Shown here: in pieces, positions 22,987 through 33,686 of the stretch
Numbering within the stretch: the stretch's first letter is position 1
Layout: each line of letters begins with the position of its first letter
Assembly (NCBI GenBank): GCA_037074615.1
Contig: CM073549.1
Coordinates: 5,213,001-5,277,000, forward strand
Direction: 5' to 3'
Length of the DNA stretch: 64,000 bases
DNA from: Leucaena leucocephala
Taxonomy: Eukaryota; Streptophyta; Magnoliopsida; Fabales; Fabaceae
Made by a program: the position numbers and the translations under genes
The notes under the pieces: model-generated
The model's database searches: none
What the model was told of the DNA's origin: nothing
Seen by the model: only the letters and a program-made list of their open reading frames with translations

Positions 22987-23129
22987 GGGATAGTGTTCAT
23001 TTGACTGAAGCTGCAAATAAATTGATCGTAAGTTATTTAATAAAAGGATCCTACACTGCACCTCATAAATTTGATGACTTGTGCTTGAAGAATAAAACCC
23101 TTGAAAATTTTAACAGTTTTTGAGTTTAG

Positions 23130-24008
23130 GGATTTGCTGTGTTCGTTCAATTCTGTAATAATAATTTATTTAGAAAGTAAATTTAGTCCACAGTACTACT
23201 GATTTTGTCCTTTAATCAACTATATTGAACTGTGAGGAATTAAGAAAATATATGCAAAGCAAAGGGATGAAAGGAAATCTGAAGTTAAATGCAGTGTAGG
23301 TTTATTTTATATTTTTTTTCTGACTAGAATTTGTCACTCGAATTAGATAAGAATGTGAAGGGAAAAAAAATGATACTTTAACATGTTTTGGAATCTTACA
23401 CTACTTTTCGATGATTTCTTGGTTTAGGAAAATTAATAAAAAATTCTATTTAAAATTTGTATTGATTTAAAGGATTTAAATTCAATTACTAATATTTTTT
23501 ATATCTGAAATCTTAAAAATACAGGCATTTGTATGTATCAATTTTTTTTACCAATAAAATTATTTATTTTTTTTATTTATTTATGCTTTATTTTAGTGAA
23601 AATATTTATTAGGAAAGAAATGCAAAAAAACTCTAAACATAAAAAAAAATTTAAATGGGACTCTAATATTTTTATAAATAAGAGCTGGCGACGGCGAGTT
23701 GGTTGCCATCAGAACTACTATTCACATCACCCCCTTCGCCGGAGTTGATGGCAACCATCATCGGAAAAGGCAATTGTCATCCGAAACAATCAATCTCAGT
23801 AGATCAAACTTAAAACAAAGATTAACAAAAATCATCTTCAACCCCAATCCATAAAAAACCCAGATTTGAAAATCTAACAATCAACAACCCAGATCCATAA
23901 AACAATTTCAAAAAAATCAATGGAGAGGTTACTTCAGTGGCAATGGATATGGAAGGAGAGTGCCGGCATGGCGACGACCTTCGTCCAACAATGGCGGCGG
24001 CGTCAAGC
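23130..24008. other. 3' flank of pseudogene 4 and unidentified GC-richer segment
   Basis: 23140-23290 resembles the 3' flank after the copy at 38968 (see 42280-42530). From about 23690 the sequence is GC-richer with short open frames on both strands and leads into the duplicated block at 24009. No product is recognised. Confidence 0.4.
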
Positions 24009-26291
24009 ATCTTACCCTTCGTCTTCTCCATTTCTTCCTCTTCAACAACGAACGACGGCAACGGCCTTCACCCACGATTTCGTCGACCTGAACCCACGAC
24101 TTCGTCGACCTTCAACTTCGTCGTTGTCTCCAAAACTCCCCATCACTTCTTCAACACGAACCCACGATTTCATCTCCGGATCGAAAGGGTTCCCGTTTCT
24201 TTTTATAATTTTGATTGGCAATTTCTTCTACCATTTCGTCTCCAGATCTAGAGAGGTCATCGTCGTCGGTTGGTTGGGGAGATGAGGCTTGTCGTCACAG
24301 GTGAAGAAGATTGAAAGAAGTTAGATCTTGCCGTCGATGAGCTTCACTGCTTGCAGAAAAGAAGAATGGACGATGAGGGTATCATCATCATCATGGATCA
24401 CATGTTAATTAATGAAAAGGGCTAAGCTTTTTCTGGGAGATGGGTAATGGCGAGAAGAAGAGGCAGTAGAAAGCAGAGAGAAGATGGAATGAAGAGCATT
24501 TGCAGCGACCTCTGATTTGCAGCGATCTTTGATTATCTCCGATTGAGTTCTCACCGCCGTAGATAGATGGAGGGTTGGGGGGGTTTTTGGAAAGGTGGAT
24601 AAGGGAGGGGAGGTATATCCAAAAATAGAGAGAATAGGAGTTTTAAAATTTAGTCTTATTTATTAACTTTTAATAGTAAGGGTATATATTTGAAAAAGAA
24701 TATATATAATAATAATAATAAGGATATATTTATTAATTTTTAATTATCTTATTTCCTCTCTTTTTTTAAATTAAATAAAAAATATCTCCTGTACAAACCT
24801 CTCTGTACTCTCTCCTAAATTAACCTCTCTCCCTTAAACTAAATAAAATCAAAAGGTGAAATATTGCTTGAAGGCAAAGATGTGAATTGATAAAATATAG
24901 AGTAAAATAGTAATTTAGTTAAAAATTTAAAATATTAGAATAGGTCTTTACATCTGTATCATTTGTAAATGTTAGAGTTTCAATTTAAGTTTTTTCTATT
25001 TTTCATAGTCTTTTGATCATTTTCCCATATTTATTTATTTGTAAAATTGTAATACATAATGCCTCCAGTCTTATTTATAAAATAAATTAACCTAAGCTAA
25101 CATAGCATAATAAATAACCTCGATGCTACCTTGTTTGAATACAGCAGCATATTCTTCTCCGGCCAACATCATTGAACAGTATGAAATCATACTCAGCCAA
25201 AAAGGCTGAAATAGACAACAAGCTTTCAGTAGTGTAGACATTAATAGGAGGCAAACTTTCAACCGGTTAATTAACTAATTGGACCTAACAAATGAAAGAT
25301 TAGGTTGGGAAAAAATAAATTAACCACCTACCATTTCAAATATAAAGCATATTCAAATAACTATATTTTTAATTTTTATTATTTATTCACTTCTAGAAAC
25401 AGTTTAATTGTATATGTTAGTTTTTTTACAATAAAATATTTGGAAGAAAGCAAATCAATATCTTAATGGGAAATGGTAGTTGAAAACGTGGCGAATTAAA
25501 AAAAAATTACTTAGTCGTCGTGCAATGATTTGAAAATTGTTTAATCAGATGATAGAAAGATTAACTTTGCAGAAAACAGGATTTCAACGCTACAGATTAT
25601 GAATTTCAATAATATTAATAAGTTGAAACACCACACAAGTAATCTTATCTTAACTATAGTTGTTCGAAGTGGTTTATTCTCTTACATTTCCATCAATGGC
25701 TTCTTCTCCTTTATCTTCTCCGTTTTGGACTCTGCAAAACCAAAACACCATAGCCCTAATACTATATACATCAACCTTTTTATCATTCATTTCCAGTTCT
25801 ACAGGATATCGATGCCCCTACAAATCCATTTTCAGCTTCGGCGATTCAATTGCTGATACCGGAAACTGGTTTTTCGGCTCCCAACCACCGCGGCTCCACC
25901 ATTGCTCCTGCCCTCCCTACGGGAAAACCTACTTCGGTCACCCCGTCGGAAGATGCTCCGATGGCCGTCTTATCATTGACTTCATCGGTAAAGCTCAGAT
26001 TTTGGATTTGATCGTTTCTATCTGTTTATTATATATCCTTGCACTTTGAGACTTAAAATATGGTCTATTTCTTCTTTTTTCTTAGACATTTTAAAATATA
26101 TCGCCGACTTTCTCAACTTTCTCTCACTCTCCAAACATCGAAAGAGTTCTTGTATTTATTGTTTTTTTTTTTGTTCAAAATTTTAATGTTAATATCTTTC
26201 ACTGACTAATATTTTTCCTTTACCTTATACATAGGAGCTGATGGAGTATATCATAAAAACACTTTAACAAAATATCATAATTTATCAAAGA

Positions 26292-26920
26292 ATGTTATTA
26301 GTGCAAAAAGGAATTTTTATATCGGTTAAAAAATACTTTTTACATTGCCGCCCTTGTTAAACAATTTTTTTTACCCCGGTTGAATTTAATTGATGTAGAA
26401 AATATTAATAAAAATAAAGAAAAAATAATCATTCATTTTCTACCCTTGTCACATGTATGTATAACTCGGGTAAAAAGTGTGACTTTCTATGTCTGTTTAG
26501 TATTTATACCAATTAAAGTTACAACTAAGGTTAAAAATAAGATTTCTATAGCTGAGGCTTTTTTTACCCAACAAATGGTGTAGGAAGTAATTTATTTAAA
26601 AAAAAATTGATTTTATATTTTTGCACCCGTCGTAAGCGCAACCATTCTAGAAAGTAACAATCTACATTGGTTTTCTTTGTAATTGGTGTAGAAAGAGATA
26701 AATTTTTAAATAAATTCAATAATTTAAATGACTATCTATACTGTTGTTGTTTTATTTGGTGCACAAATTGTTTTTAACACCAGTTTCATTAGCAACCTAT
26801 GTAAGAAATCCACACTCTCACATTTTATTTACAAAAATGCTACATATTACAATTTATGTACCATCCCCGTAACAATGGGTGTAAAAGTTTGGCCGTAGAA
26901 ATGCTTGATTTTTACTAGTG
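26292..26920 (+). repeat. Intron-1 MITE (twin copy)
   Basis: Near-identical to 11982-12584, with a few indels (for example the 'acccaacaaatggtgtagg' stretch present here). Ends CTAGTG at 26920. Confidence 0.6.
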
Positions 26921-27836
26921 ATGTCACTCACATTGTTAAATTGTTCTTGACATGCAGCTGAGTCTTTAAGCATTCCATTAGTGAAACCATATAAAGGAAT
27001 TAAGAATGGTCAAATAAGGAATTGGAACAAAGAGGAGGGAGTGAATTTTGCAGTTGCTGGAGCAACTGCTTTGAATGTAAGTTTCTTTCAAGAGAGAGGT
27101 ATTCATTCCGTAAGTACTAATGATTCTCTCACAGTTCAGCTTGGTTGGTTCATGGAATTATTGCCTTCTATCTGCAATTCTTCCTCAAGTAAGTTGCTTC
27201 TTATTTTCTCCCACACACATTGTTTTACAAGGTTAAATTAATTAGATAATTAGTGTGAATCACTTAGTTATGAGATGACCTTAGAATTCTATATATATAT
27301 AAATGGTCCTAACTAATAAGTTTAGTAAGTAAAAGATGTGAAATTCTCTCCCAATGAGAGAAGGTAACTTGGGCCTCTCTCATTAGAATTCCTAGTGTTT
27401 AGGGGATAATTCCAATAATTTTGGGATTGTTTGGTTATCTTTCAAATCAATTGTATTTTGTATACTTGGTTGAAGATTAATGACATTTGCTTATCATCTA
27501 TTTCATTTCCTAACACATTGGTTAAACTTTCAATTGTCATAAATGTACCAAATATGATGGAACATATTAATGTTTTATGTCACAGGCTGCAAGCAAGTGT
27601 TTGAGAAGTCGCTGTTTCTGGTGGGAGAATAGGAGGCAATGACTTTAATAAACCTTTTGAGCTGCGAAAGAGTTTAGCAGATATAAAAACTTACGTGCCT
27701 CATGTCATTAATGCAATCTCTTCAACAATAAGTGTAAGATTACTTTTTTGAAACTCTTTGCAATCATTTCAGCTAGCAACACAAACATACATACATACAT
27801 ACATATCCATTTGTGTGTGCGTGTTGTATCTTAATA

Positions 27837-28004
27837 CTCGCCCAGGTCCTTAATATAAATTTGGGTATGTAGTTGACTAATTTAGTTAGATTAAGGAGTA
27901 TATAATATGAATTTGTGATGAGAATTAGATTTAGTAATAATTAACTAATTTATTTAATTTATCTAAATTAGTCAACTAGCTCTTATATTAAAGATTAAAA
28001 TTAT
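27837..28004 (+). repeat. Stowaway-like MITE in intron 3 (twin copy)
   Basis: Counterpart of 13482-13659, bordered by TA. The left end (CTCGCCCAGGTCCTTAATAT) has diverged from the usual CTCCCTCC. Confidence 0.65.
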
Positions 28005-28866
28005 TACTTTTTAGTGGATCAACTCACTCGGATTTGTGGTCACAGGATTTTTTTTTGTGTGGTCACAGGATTTGATAGATGTAGGAGCTCAGACGCTCAT
28101 TGTTCCTGGGAATTTTCCAATAGGATGCAGTGCGTCGTATTTAACAATGTACGAGAGCAAACATAAGAATGACTATGACAAAGCAGGTTGCTTGATTTGG
28201 TTAAACACGTTTGCAGAATACTACAATCACAGGCTTCAAGCTGAACTCAATCACCTTCAAGAGCTTCATCCTCACGCCAATATCATTTATGCTGATTATT
28301 ACAATGCTGCATGGCCACTTTATCATTCCCCCACAAAATTTGGTAATACTCTGATTGGACATTTCCATAACCATGGGCTATATATATATTATAGTTATTA
28401 ATATAACATTCTGATTTGTGGTATTTAATTAAAATAATTACAGGTTTTAGAGGTCTTAAAGCTTGTTGCGGAACTGGAGGGGCATACAATTACAACGCAT
28501 CAATAAAATGTGGAGATGAAGGAGTGAATGTTTGTGAATATCCTTCAAAGTACATAAATTGGGATGGTGTTCATTTGACTGAAGCTGCGTATAAATTGAT
28601 TGCAAGCGATTTATTAGGGATAAAGTGCAATTTTGTTTTGGAAGTTTCTACGCAGAAGCGCTGGTTGCCCGAAAATACTTTTTGAACCAATGTCTTCCCG
28701 AAAGTTTACATAAGGTAACAATGTGGACTTGGACCGACGGAGACCTAATATTTACCATTAAACTTACATGATGTGCTTGAAAATGACACGGTGGCAATAG
28801 AACTTGGTCATATGTGCCAAATATTGTGTTGATGTGTGACAAACCAATATTTTCATATATTTAGTC

Positions 28867-30185
28867 CACTACAAAGAAAGGTGTTTTTTAGTGGTTTATT
28901 ATTTACTTTTCAAGAGGTTGACATTGCTGAAACAACATGTTGTAACGCTTTACATAATTGCTGCAAAATCATGCCCTACAAATAGTATTGTAACGGTTAA
29001 TAAGAATCGCTACTTAAGACGGTAAAAAAGCTACAAACATTTATAGCGGTTTAAAGATTTTATAGAGATTTAGAAACCGCTACTAACTTCAGGCGGGACA
29101 CAAAAAATTTCAGTGTGGTGTCAAAATTTGTAGTGCTTTTGTAACCACTATAACTGTTCTAGATTTTATAAAAAAAAAATTCTGTTTTAATAGTATGTAT
29201 GTATATATGTTCATATATGTAGATATATAGATTTGATAGGTTAAAATTTTATTATGATAATTGAATATATTATTTAGTTATACCATGCTATATAATTTGA
29301 TATATTTTATTTAATGATATATAATTAATATAAAGAAAGTGTACAAATTAATTTTATGTAGATAGAAAGTTATAGAAGTAGATGAAAAAAGGTGTAGAAG
29401 AGAGTTCGAAAGTGAACAAAGTGTAGAAAATAGGATATAGAATTAATTGAAAAGATCTACTAATTTATGCAAAAATGACCTGAAAACAAAAGAATACACA
29501 TATTAATAAAGAATAAGTATAGAAACCTTGAGAAAAATAAACCTATAAATCTAAATAATCTTACCACCATGTAAAGAAAGAACTAAATAAAGGAAAGAAG
29601 AAGAAAAAATGCAAGAGGAGGAGGAGGAAAAATAGATGAAGGAGCAAGAGTAAAAATGGGAGGAGTGGAGCTACTTGTAGACATCGGGTGGAGTTTAAAG
29701 CGGTGTTATGGACATTTGTAGCGGTGTGGGAGGAAAATTTGAATTTTATACTAGAAACTTTGTAGCTGTTTTGTAGTTTGTAGAGCGCATGGGAGAAAAA
29801 TTTGAATTTTATATTTAAATTTTTTTTAGCAATTTTGTGAACATTTGTAGCGGTTTAAACGGTTACAAATGTGTCCTACTGAGTTCATGCATTATGAGAA
29901 AAATTTGAATTTTATATTTAGAACTTTGTAATAATTTTGTGGACATTTGTAGCAGTTTACAAATATGAACTTTATAGTGTTTTATAACCCTTGCAAAATT
30001 CCCTCACTCTTCCCGCCTTCTGGCAGGAATATTTGCAGTAGTTTGAACCGCTACAAACGTTCGTGTCAGATGACGCAAAATTGGCGCTATATTTGTAATA
30101 GTTATAACTGTTACAAATGTTGCAACAAAATGTGGCGCTGACTTAGCATCATATTTATAGTGATTATAACTGCTACAAATGTCAC
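28867..30185 (+). mobile_element. CACTA-like subterminal repeat block
   Basis: Begins CACTACAAAGAAAGG, a typical CACTA (En/Spm) terminus. The next 1.3 kb contains many short repeats in both orientations of the type 'gtagcggttt' / 'aaccgctacaaat', as in CACTA subterminal regions. No matching right terminus is clear; the repeats stop where a Mutator-type transposase remnant begins. Confidence 0.55.
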
Positions 30186-31570
30186 TAGTAAAGGCTTGGG
30201 TGAGAGCATACTTTCGTTGTAAGTCTTTGTGCTGGATATGCGAAAACAACATTAGTGAGAGCTTCTATGCTTGGGTAGATGAATTTAAGTGTCTACCTAT
30301 AATTAAGATGATTTATGGGATGAGATTTAAGTTTATGAACAAGTGGGCCAAGTGTAAAAAAAAAATATTTCTAGGTGTAGGGCCACTTTAGCCCAAAGTG
30401 TATTGCTTTATTTAAGGGCAAAAGTTGTCCATGGGTTATATTTTTTTTCAATGGTAATGATGGCTACCAAGTCACTGAAGGGGATGATAGGCATACTGTA
30501 TATCACTAGAAAACAATGCACTTGTAGGATGTGGGACTTGCTTAGTATACCTTGTCAACATGCAATTTGTGCATAATACCACACTAAAATAGATCTAGTG
30601 AGTCATATTTCAAGGTTCTACTATAAGGATGCATACTTTGCTAGCTACATAACTCAGTCTCAACCTGTGAGAGGCAAAAGTTTTTGGGGTTTTCAAACAT
30701 TTCCACCAATTAGAGCTACCTCCTGTTTGTGCCATGCCTGGAAGACCTAAGAAGAAGAGAATCAGAACAGATGAGGTTGAAAGGAGAAAATAAATCGGCA
30801 AGGGTAAGCAAAGTGCACAAGAACCTACACTAGAGAATGGTGAAACCAAACCTGACTTGCCTTCCCCTATACCTGATAAGCACTCAAAAAAAGGGAGTGC
30901 ATCAAAATGCAATATATGTCATAAAGAGGGACATAATACGGGCACATCTAAAGATATGAGTATATCATATTTTTTTGTACATAACTAATTTTATCCATTA
31001 CTTTAACAATTATTTCTTTGTTTGCTGTAGGGACCACAAACAAGCACCACTAAGTCAAGTAATAGAAAGAAAAAAAGTACTCAGCCCGAGAGTAACACAC
31101 TACCATCCTAACTCACTTCCCAATAGTCTCAAACTACATCAAGACCATGAGGTGACAGAGCTTTCTATCTCAGTCGAGTTGAAATTGGCATGGGTATAAG
31201 TGTTGATTTGGACATTGGACGAACAGTTTATAATGTATGAATTTATTTGAGCGGTGTGTATTACTTCATTTGTTCATTTTCTTTAATTCATTTGCAACAT
31301 ATTTGTCTCTCTTTTTTTAAGCCTGGATCGCCTTCTCAAGTTGTTCTTAGTAAGGGCATAGCAGATGAGTACTTTCACCAATATGTGAACCCAAAGACAC
31401 GTTTCTCTATTCCTAACGAGAGGGAGATTAGGACAGGAGCATGTCATCAACTTCCAACAATCGTGGATCTCGTAGAATTTAATTTGACGGTGATGAATCA
31501 GTTGCTTCAAATCCTTCTTATCTACCATTCAATCCCCTTGGTCTCATGTGGAAAGAACACTAAGCTATGA
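30180..31570 (+). mobile_element. Mutator-like (MULE) transposase remnant
   Basis: Frame 30179-30391 reads ENNISESFYAW and IIKMIYGMRFKFMNKW, the region just after the catalytic domain of MURA-type transposases. About 30500-30560 in another frame encodes CTCRMWDLLSIPCQHAICA, a CxCx(n)CxH SWIM zinc finger followed by the usual Y..K.A...I segment. 30738-30960 gives MPGRPKKKRIRTDEVERRK, a stop, then a CNICHKEGHN zinc-knuckle-like stretch. Stops and frame shifts separate these parts and the N-terminal catalytic part is absent, so it is dead. Confidence 0.75.
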
Positions 31571-33055
31571 CTATATCACAATTGTTAGCAGAGAGAGACA
31601 CCATGCTTGCTTCAACTAGCAGAAACAAGTTCACTACCAAGCAAGGAAGTAGAAGGGGATGCAAGGCAGATAGTTAAACTTATGGCCATATAGGATTTTA
31701 GCATTTTGATGTAATGGCCAGATATTTTAGCACATTGATGTAATGGCCATTTATGATTTTAGCATCTATTGAAGGAACGACCATTTGTTTTGTTGCCATC
31801 ACATATACTTGGCATCTTTTCAAGTAATGGTCGTTTTGCATTCCATCTAACCTAATGGTCATTCGTGCTATTACTTTAAAAAAAGATTAACTTAATATAT
31901 TATCCTCATGTGTTATAGGATAATTATTGCTTACATACCTTTCAATTCATTTCCATTCAATTTATAATGTCACAGGTTATTCAAATATATTTAAGTCCTC
32001 TGGTTTATGCTCACTATATATCATAACCTAACATTCCATTCCAATTGACACCATAAATATCAACAAAAGCCATTACAAATGAGATACATATCTAAAAAAT
32101 AAGATACATTCTAACCATTATCTTCAAATCATGATTACAAAAGCCATTACAAATCTTCCCTCAAAATACAAGTTACATCCAATAACTTGCCCATCATTCA
32201 CTTGATACAAGATCAAAAGAACCAAAAAGACCCATAACTTAATATAACATGAAAAGAACCAAAAGATTCATGTCAAGACCAATGCACAAAACGTAATCTT
32301 CATGTCCACACATATTTCCACCATGTTAGTTTCAATTTCACGTAGTTCTTTATCATCATCACCTCTCATCTACCTCACATTCTCATCATACAACCTATCC
32401 ATATGGCTAGGTAGTTCGTTTATCAACACTGTTAACCTTTCACCTATTTTTTCGTCGTGCCATTGGAAAAACCCACAACTTCCACCCTATATATTCATCA
32501 ACCTCAATCATTTCAAACATACAAACTAAATGGCAAAGGAGTCAGTCACTTTCATCACTCAAAACTCAAACAAAAATAAAAAAAAATACCACTTCATATT
32601 TTGGCAACCATAGCCTCCTCCTTGGGTTAATCGTTGTTTATGAAGTACAAAGAGGAGCTATCAAACCGTAGTGATAGATTCTCTCAGGACCTTTGTAATC
32701 TAGCTCTCCACCACGTCATTTGAGTAGCTCCACCCTCCTCTTGCTTCTCGTTGATGCCATTGCCGAAGATGCAGTAGAGTCCCCCCTCGCTTCTCTTATC
32801 ACCCATTGACGCCGCCGCCGAAGATGAAGTGGGTTGATTGCCTCAGTTTAAATCAACCCTTTCAATGTGACTATCCCAAGTGGACACCTAAGTGGCACTG
32901 CATCATACGTGTCTCACTTCTACTTAGGTCTCCGTCGGTCTAAGTCCATATTACTACGTTTTGTGAACTTTCAAGACCACATTGCTCAAAAAATAACTTC
33001 TGGGCAATCAACGCTCCTAGGTGGAATTTTCAGGACAAAATTGCCCTTTAACCCG
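31570..33055. other. MULE 3' region and unidentified spacer
   Basis: No gene. A short segment at about 32910-32960 is the reverse complement of 28720-28750 (24 of 26 bases in the core 'ggacttagaccgacggagac'), which could be the second terminal inverted repeat of the Mutator-like element. 32650-32840 holds C-rich text with 'gatgccattgccgaagatg' and 'gacgccgccgccgaagatg' in tandem. Confidence 0.4.
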
Positions 33056-33057
33056 AT

Positions 33058-33250
33058 TTATTAAAAGGATTTTATATTATTCCTAAATTGGATGTCTTTG
33101 TGTTTGAAGAATAAAGCCTTTGAAAGTTTTAGCTGCCTTAGAGGTTAGGGATTTGCTGTGTTTCTATCATGTCTGTAATATTAATTTATTTAGAGAGTAA
33201 ATTCAATCCTCCCAACTGAATTTGTCCTTTAATCAATTCGATGGGTCCCG
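33058..33250 (+). pseudogene. GDSL esterase/lipase 3' scrap
   Basis: Only the last codons of exon 5 remain: LLKGFY...KLDVFVFEE, with stop at 33112-33114, corresponding to LLKGSYTANKFDDFVLEE in the copy at 38968. It is followed by the family's 3' flank ('aggttagggatttgctgtg'). Everything upstream is replaced by transposon-derived sequence. Confidence 0.75.
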
Positions 33251-33597
33251 AGTTTGTGTCTGAATCAACTATCAATGAAATCCAGGATGAGCTAGGTAAC
33301 TTGCTAATGGAACGAGTTTGAATCCTAAACAAATTGATGAGTACTAAAAACTCATCACCACTGGCACAATTCAAATTTAATTTGGATAGTGATTAATTTT
33401 ATTTTTAATTCAATTGTTCTCGAGTTTGTGTCTGAATCAAAATATCAATGGAATTTAGGATGAGCTAAGTAAACTAGCTAATGGAACGAGTTTGAATGCT
33501 AAGCAGATTGATGAGTACTAAAAACTCATCCCCATTGGCACAATTCAAATTTAATTTGGATGGTTTAGATTAATTTTATTTTTAATTCAATTGTTCT
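33249..33597. repeat. Tandem duplication of about 170-180 bp
   Basis: Two units begin with 'cgagtttgtgtctgaatca' (33249 and 33419) and share 'gagctaggtaacttgctaat' and 'gatgagtactaaaaactcat' blocks. A third start of the unit is at 33598, where it runs into the palindrome. Confidence 0.75.
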
Positions 33598-33624
33598 CGA
33601 GTTTGTGTGTAATGACCCTAAAAA

Positions 33625-33658
<34 letters not shown>

Positions 33659-33686
33659 TTTTTAGGGTCATTACACACAAACTCGA
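33597..33686. repeat. Perfect 90-bp palindrome with (AT)n centre
   Basis: Arms of 45 bp: TCGAGTTTGTGTGTAATGAC... and its exact reverse complement, with an (AT)n run at the centre (33641/33642). It would form a long hairpin. The TGTAATGACCC within the left arm resembles the start of an LTR, and the sequence that follows is the LTR-like copy described next. Confidence 0.85.

Larger units (their letters stand above)
19457..23123 (+). pseudogene. GDSL esterase/lipase pseudogene 4 (LTR-like insertion in exon 5)
   Basis: Exons 19457-19724, 19891-20102, 20530-20681, 21745-22016, 22381-22502 plus 22992 onward. Exon 1 keeps the leader, SFGDSITDTGN and GRLIIDFI. Exon 2 is 212 bp instead of 231: an 18-bp in-frame loss removes VAGATA, which carries the block II glycine, and a 1-bp loss near 20028 shifts the frame to a TAA. 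Exon 3 keeps GVND. Exon 4 is 272 bp, 2 short, with a frameshift in the LGC(G/S)A block and then a TGA. Exon 5 is split by a 484-bp insertion, and the Gly of WDGVH is Ser; the tail has another 1-bp loss. Exon similarity (SNNKKDYDEYGCL, LQQVHPHANI) is closest to the copy at 38968. Confidence 0.88.
25696..28685 (+). pseudogene. GDSL esterase/lipase, near-identical twin with 1-bp deletion in exon 3
   Basis: Exons 25696-25987, 26958-27188, 27586-27733, 28069-28342, 28444-28685, sizes identical to the intact gene at 11385 except exon 3, which is 148 instead of 149 bp. One G is missing near 27628, so GTG-GGA-GAG-ATA becomes GTG-GGA-GAA-TAG and translation would stop at 27630-27632, just before the block III GGND. 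Everything else (GDS serine, VAGA glycine, NWDGVH, splice sites) is intact, so the lesion is recent or a base-calling error. The exon 4 acceptor is duplicated (see findings). Truncated product: about 189 residues without Asn, Asp or His. Confidence 0.85.
24009..28855 (+). repeat. Segmental duplication, copy B (partner 9208-14500)
   Basis: Collinear with copy A and lacking the Tourist-like insertion (empty site at 24532-24536). The high identity extends through non-coding DNA and introns, so the event is much younger than the split from the other array members. Confidence 0.85.

Noticed and set aside
22504..23004. Four open frames of 66-113 aa
   Set aside because: They lie inside the retrotransposon-derived insert with tandem units; the frames repeat each other and have no coding character.
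30004..30252. Minus-strand 82-aa frame
   Set aside because: Made of CACTA subterminal repeats read backwards.
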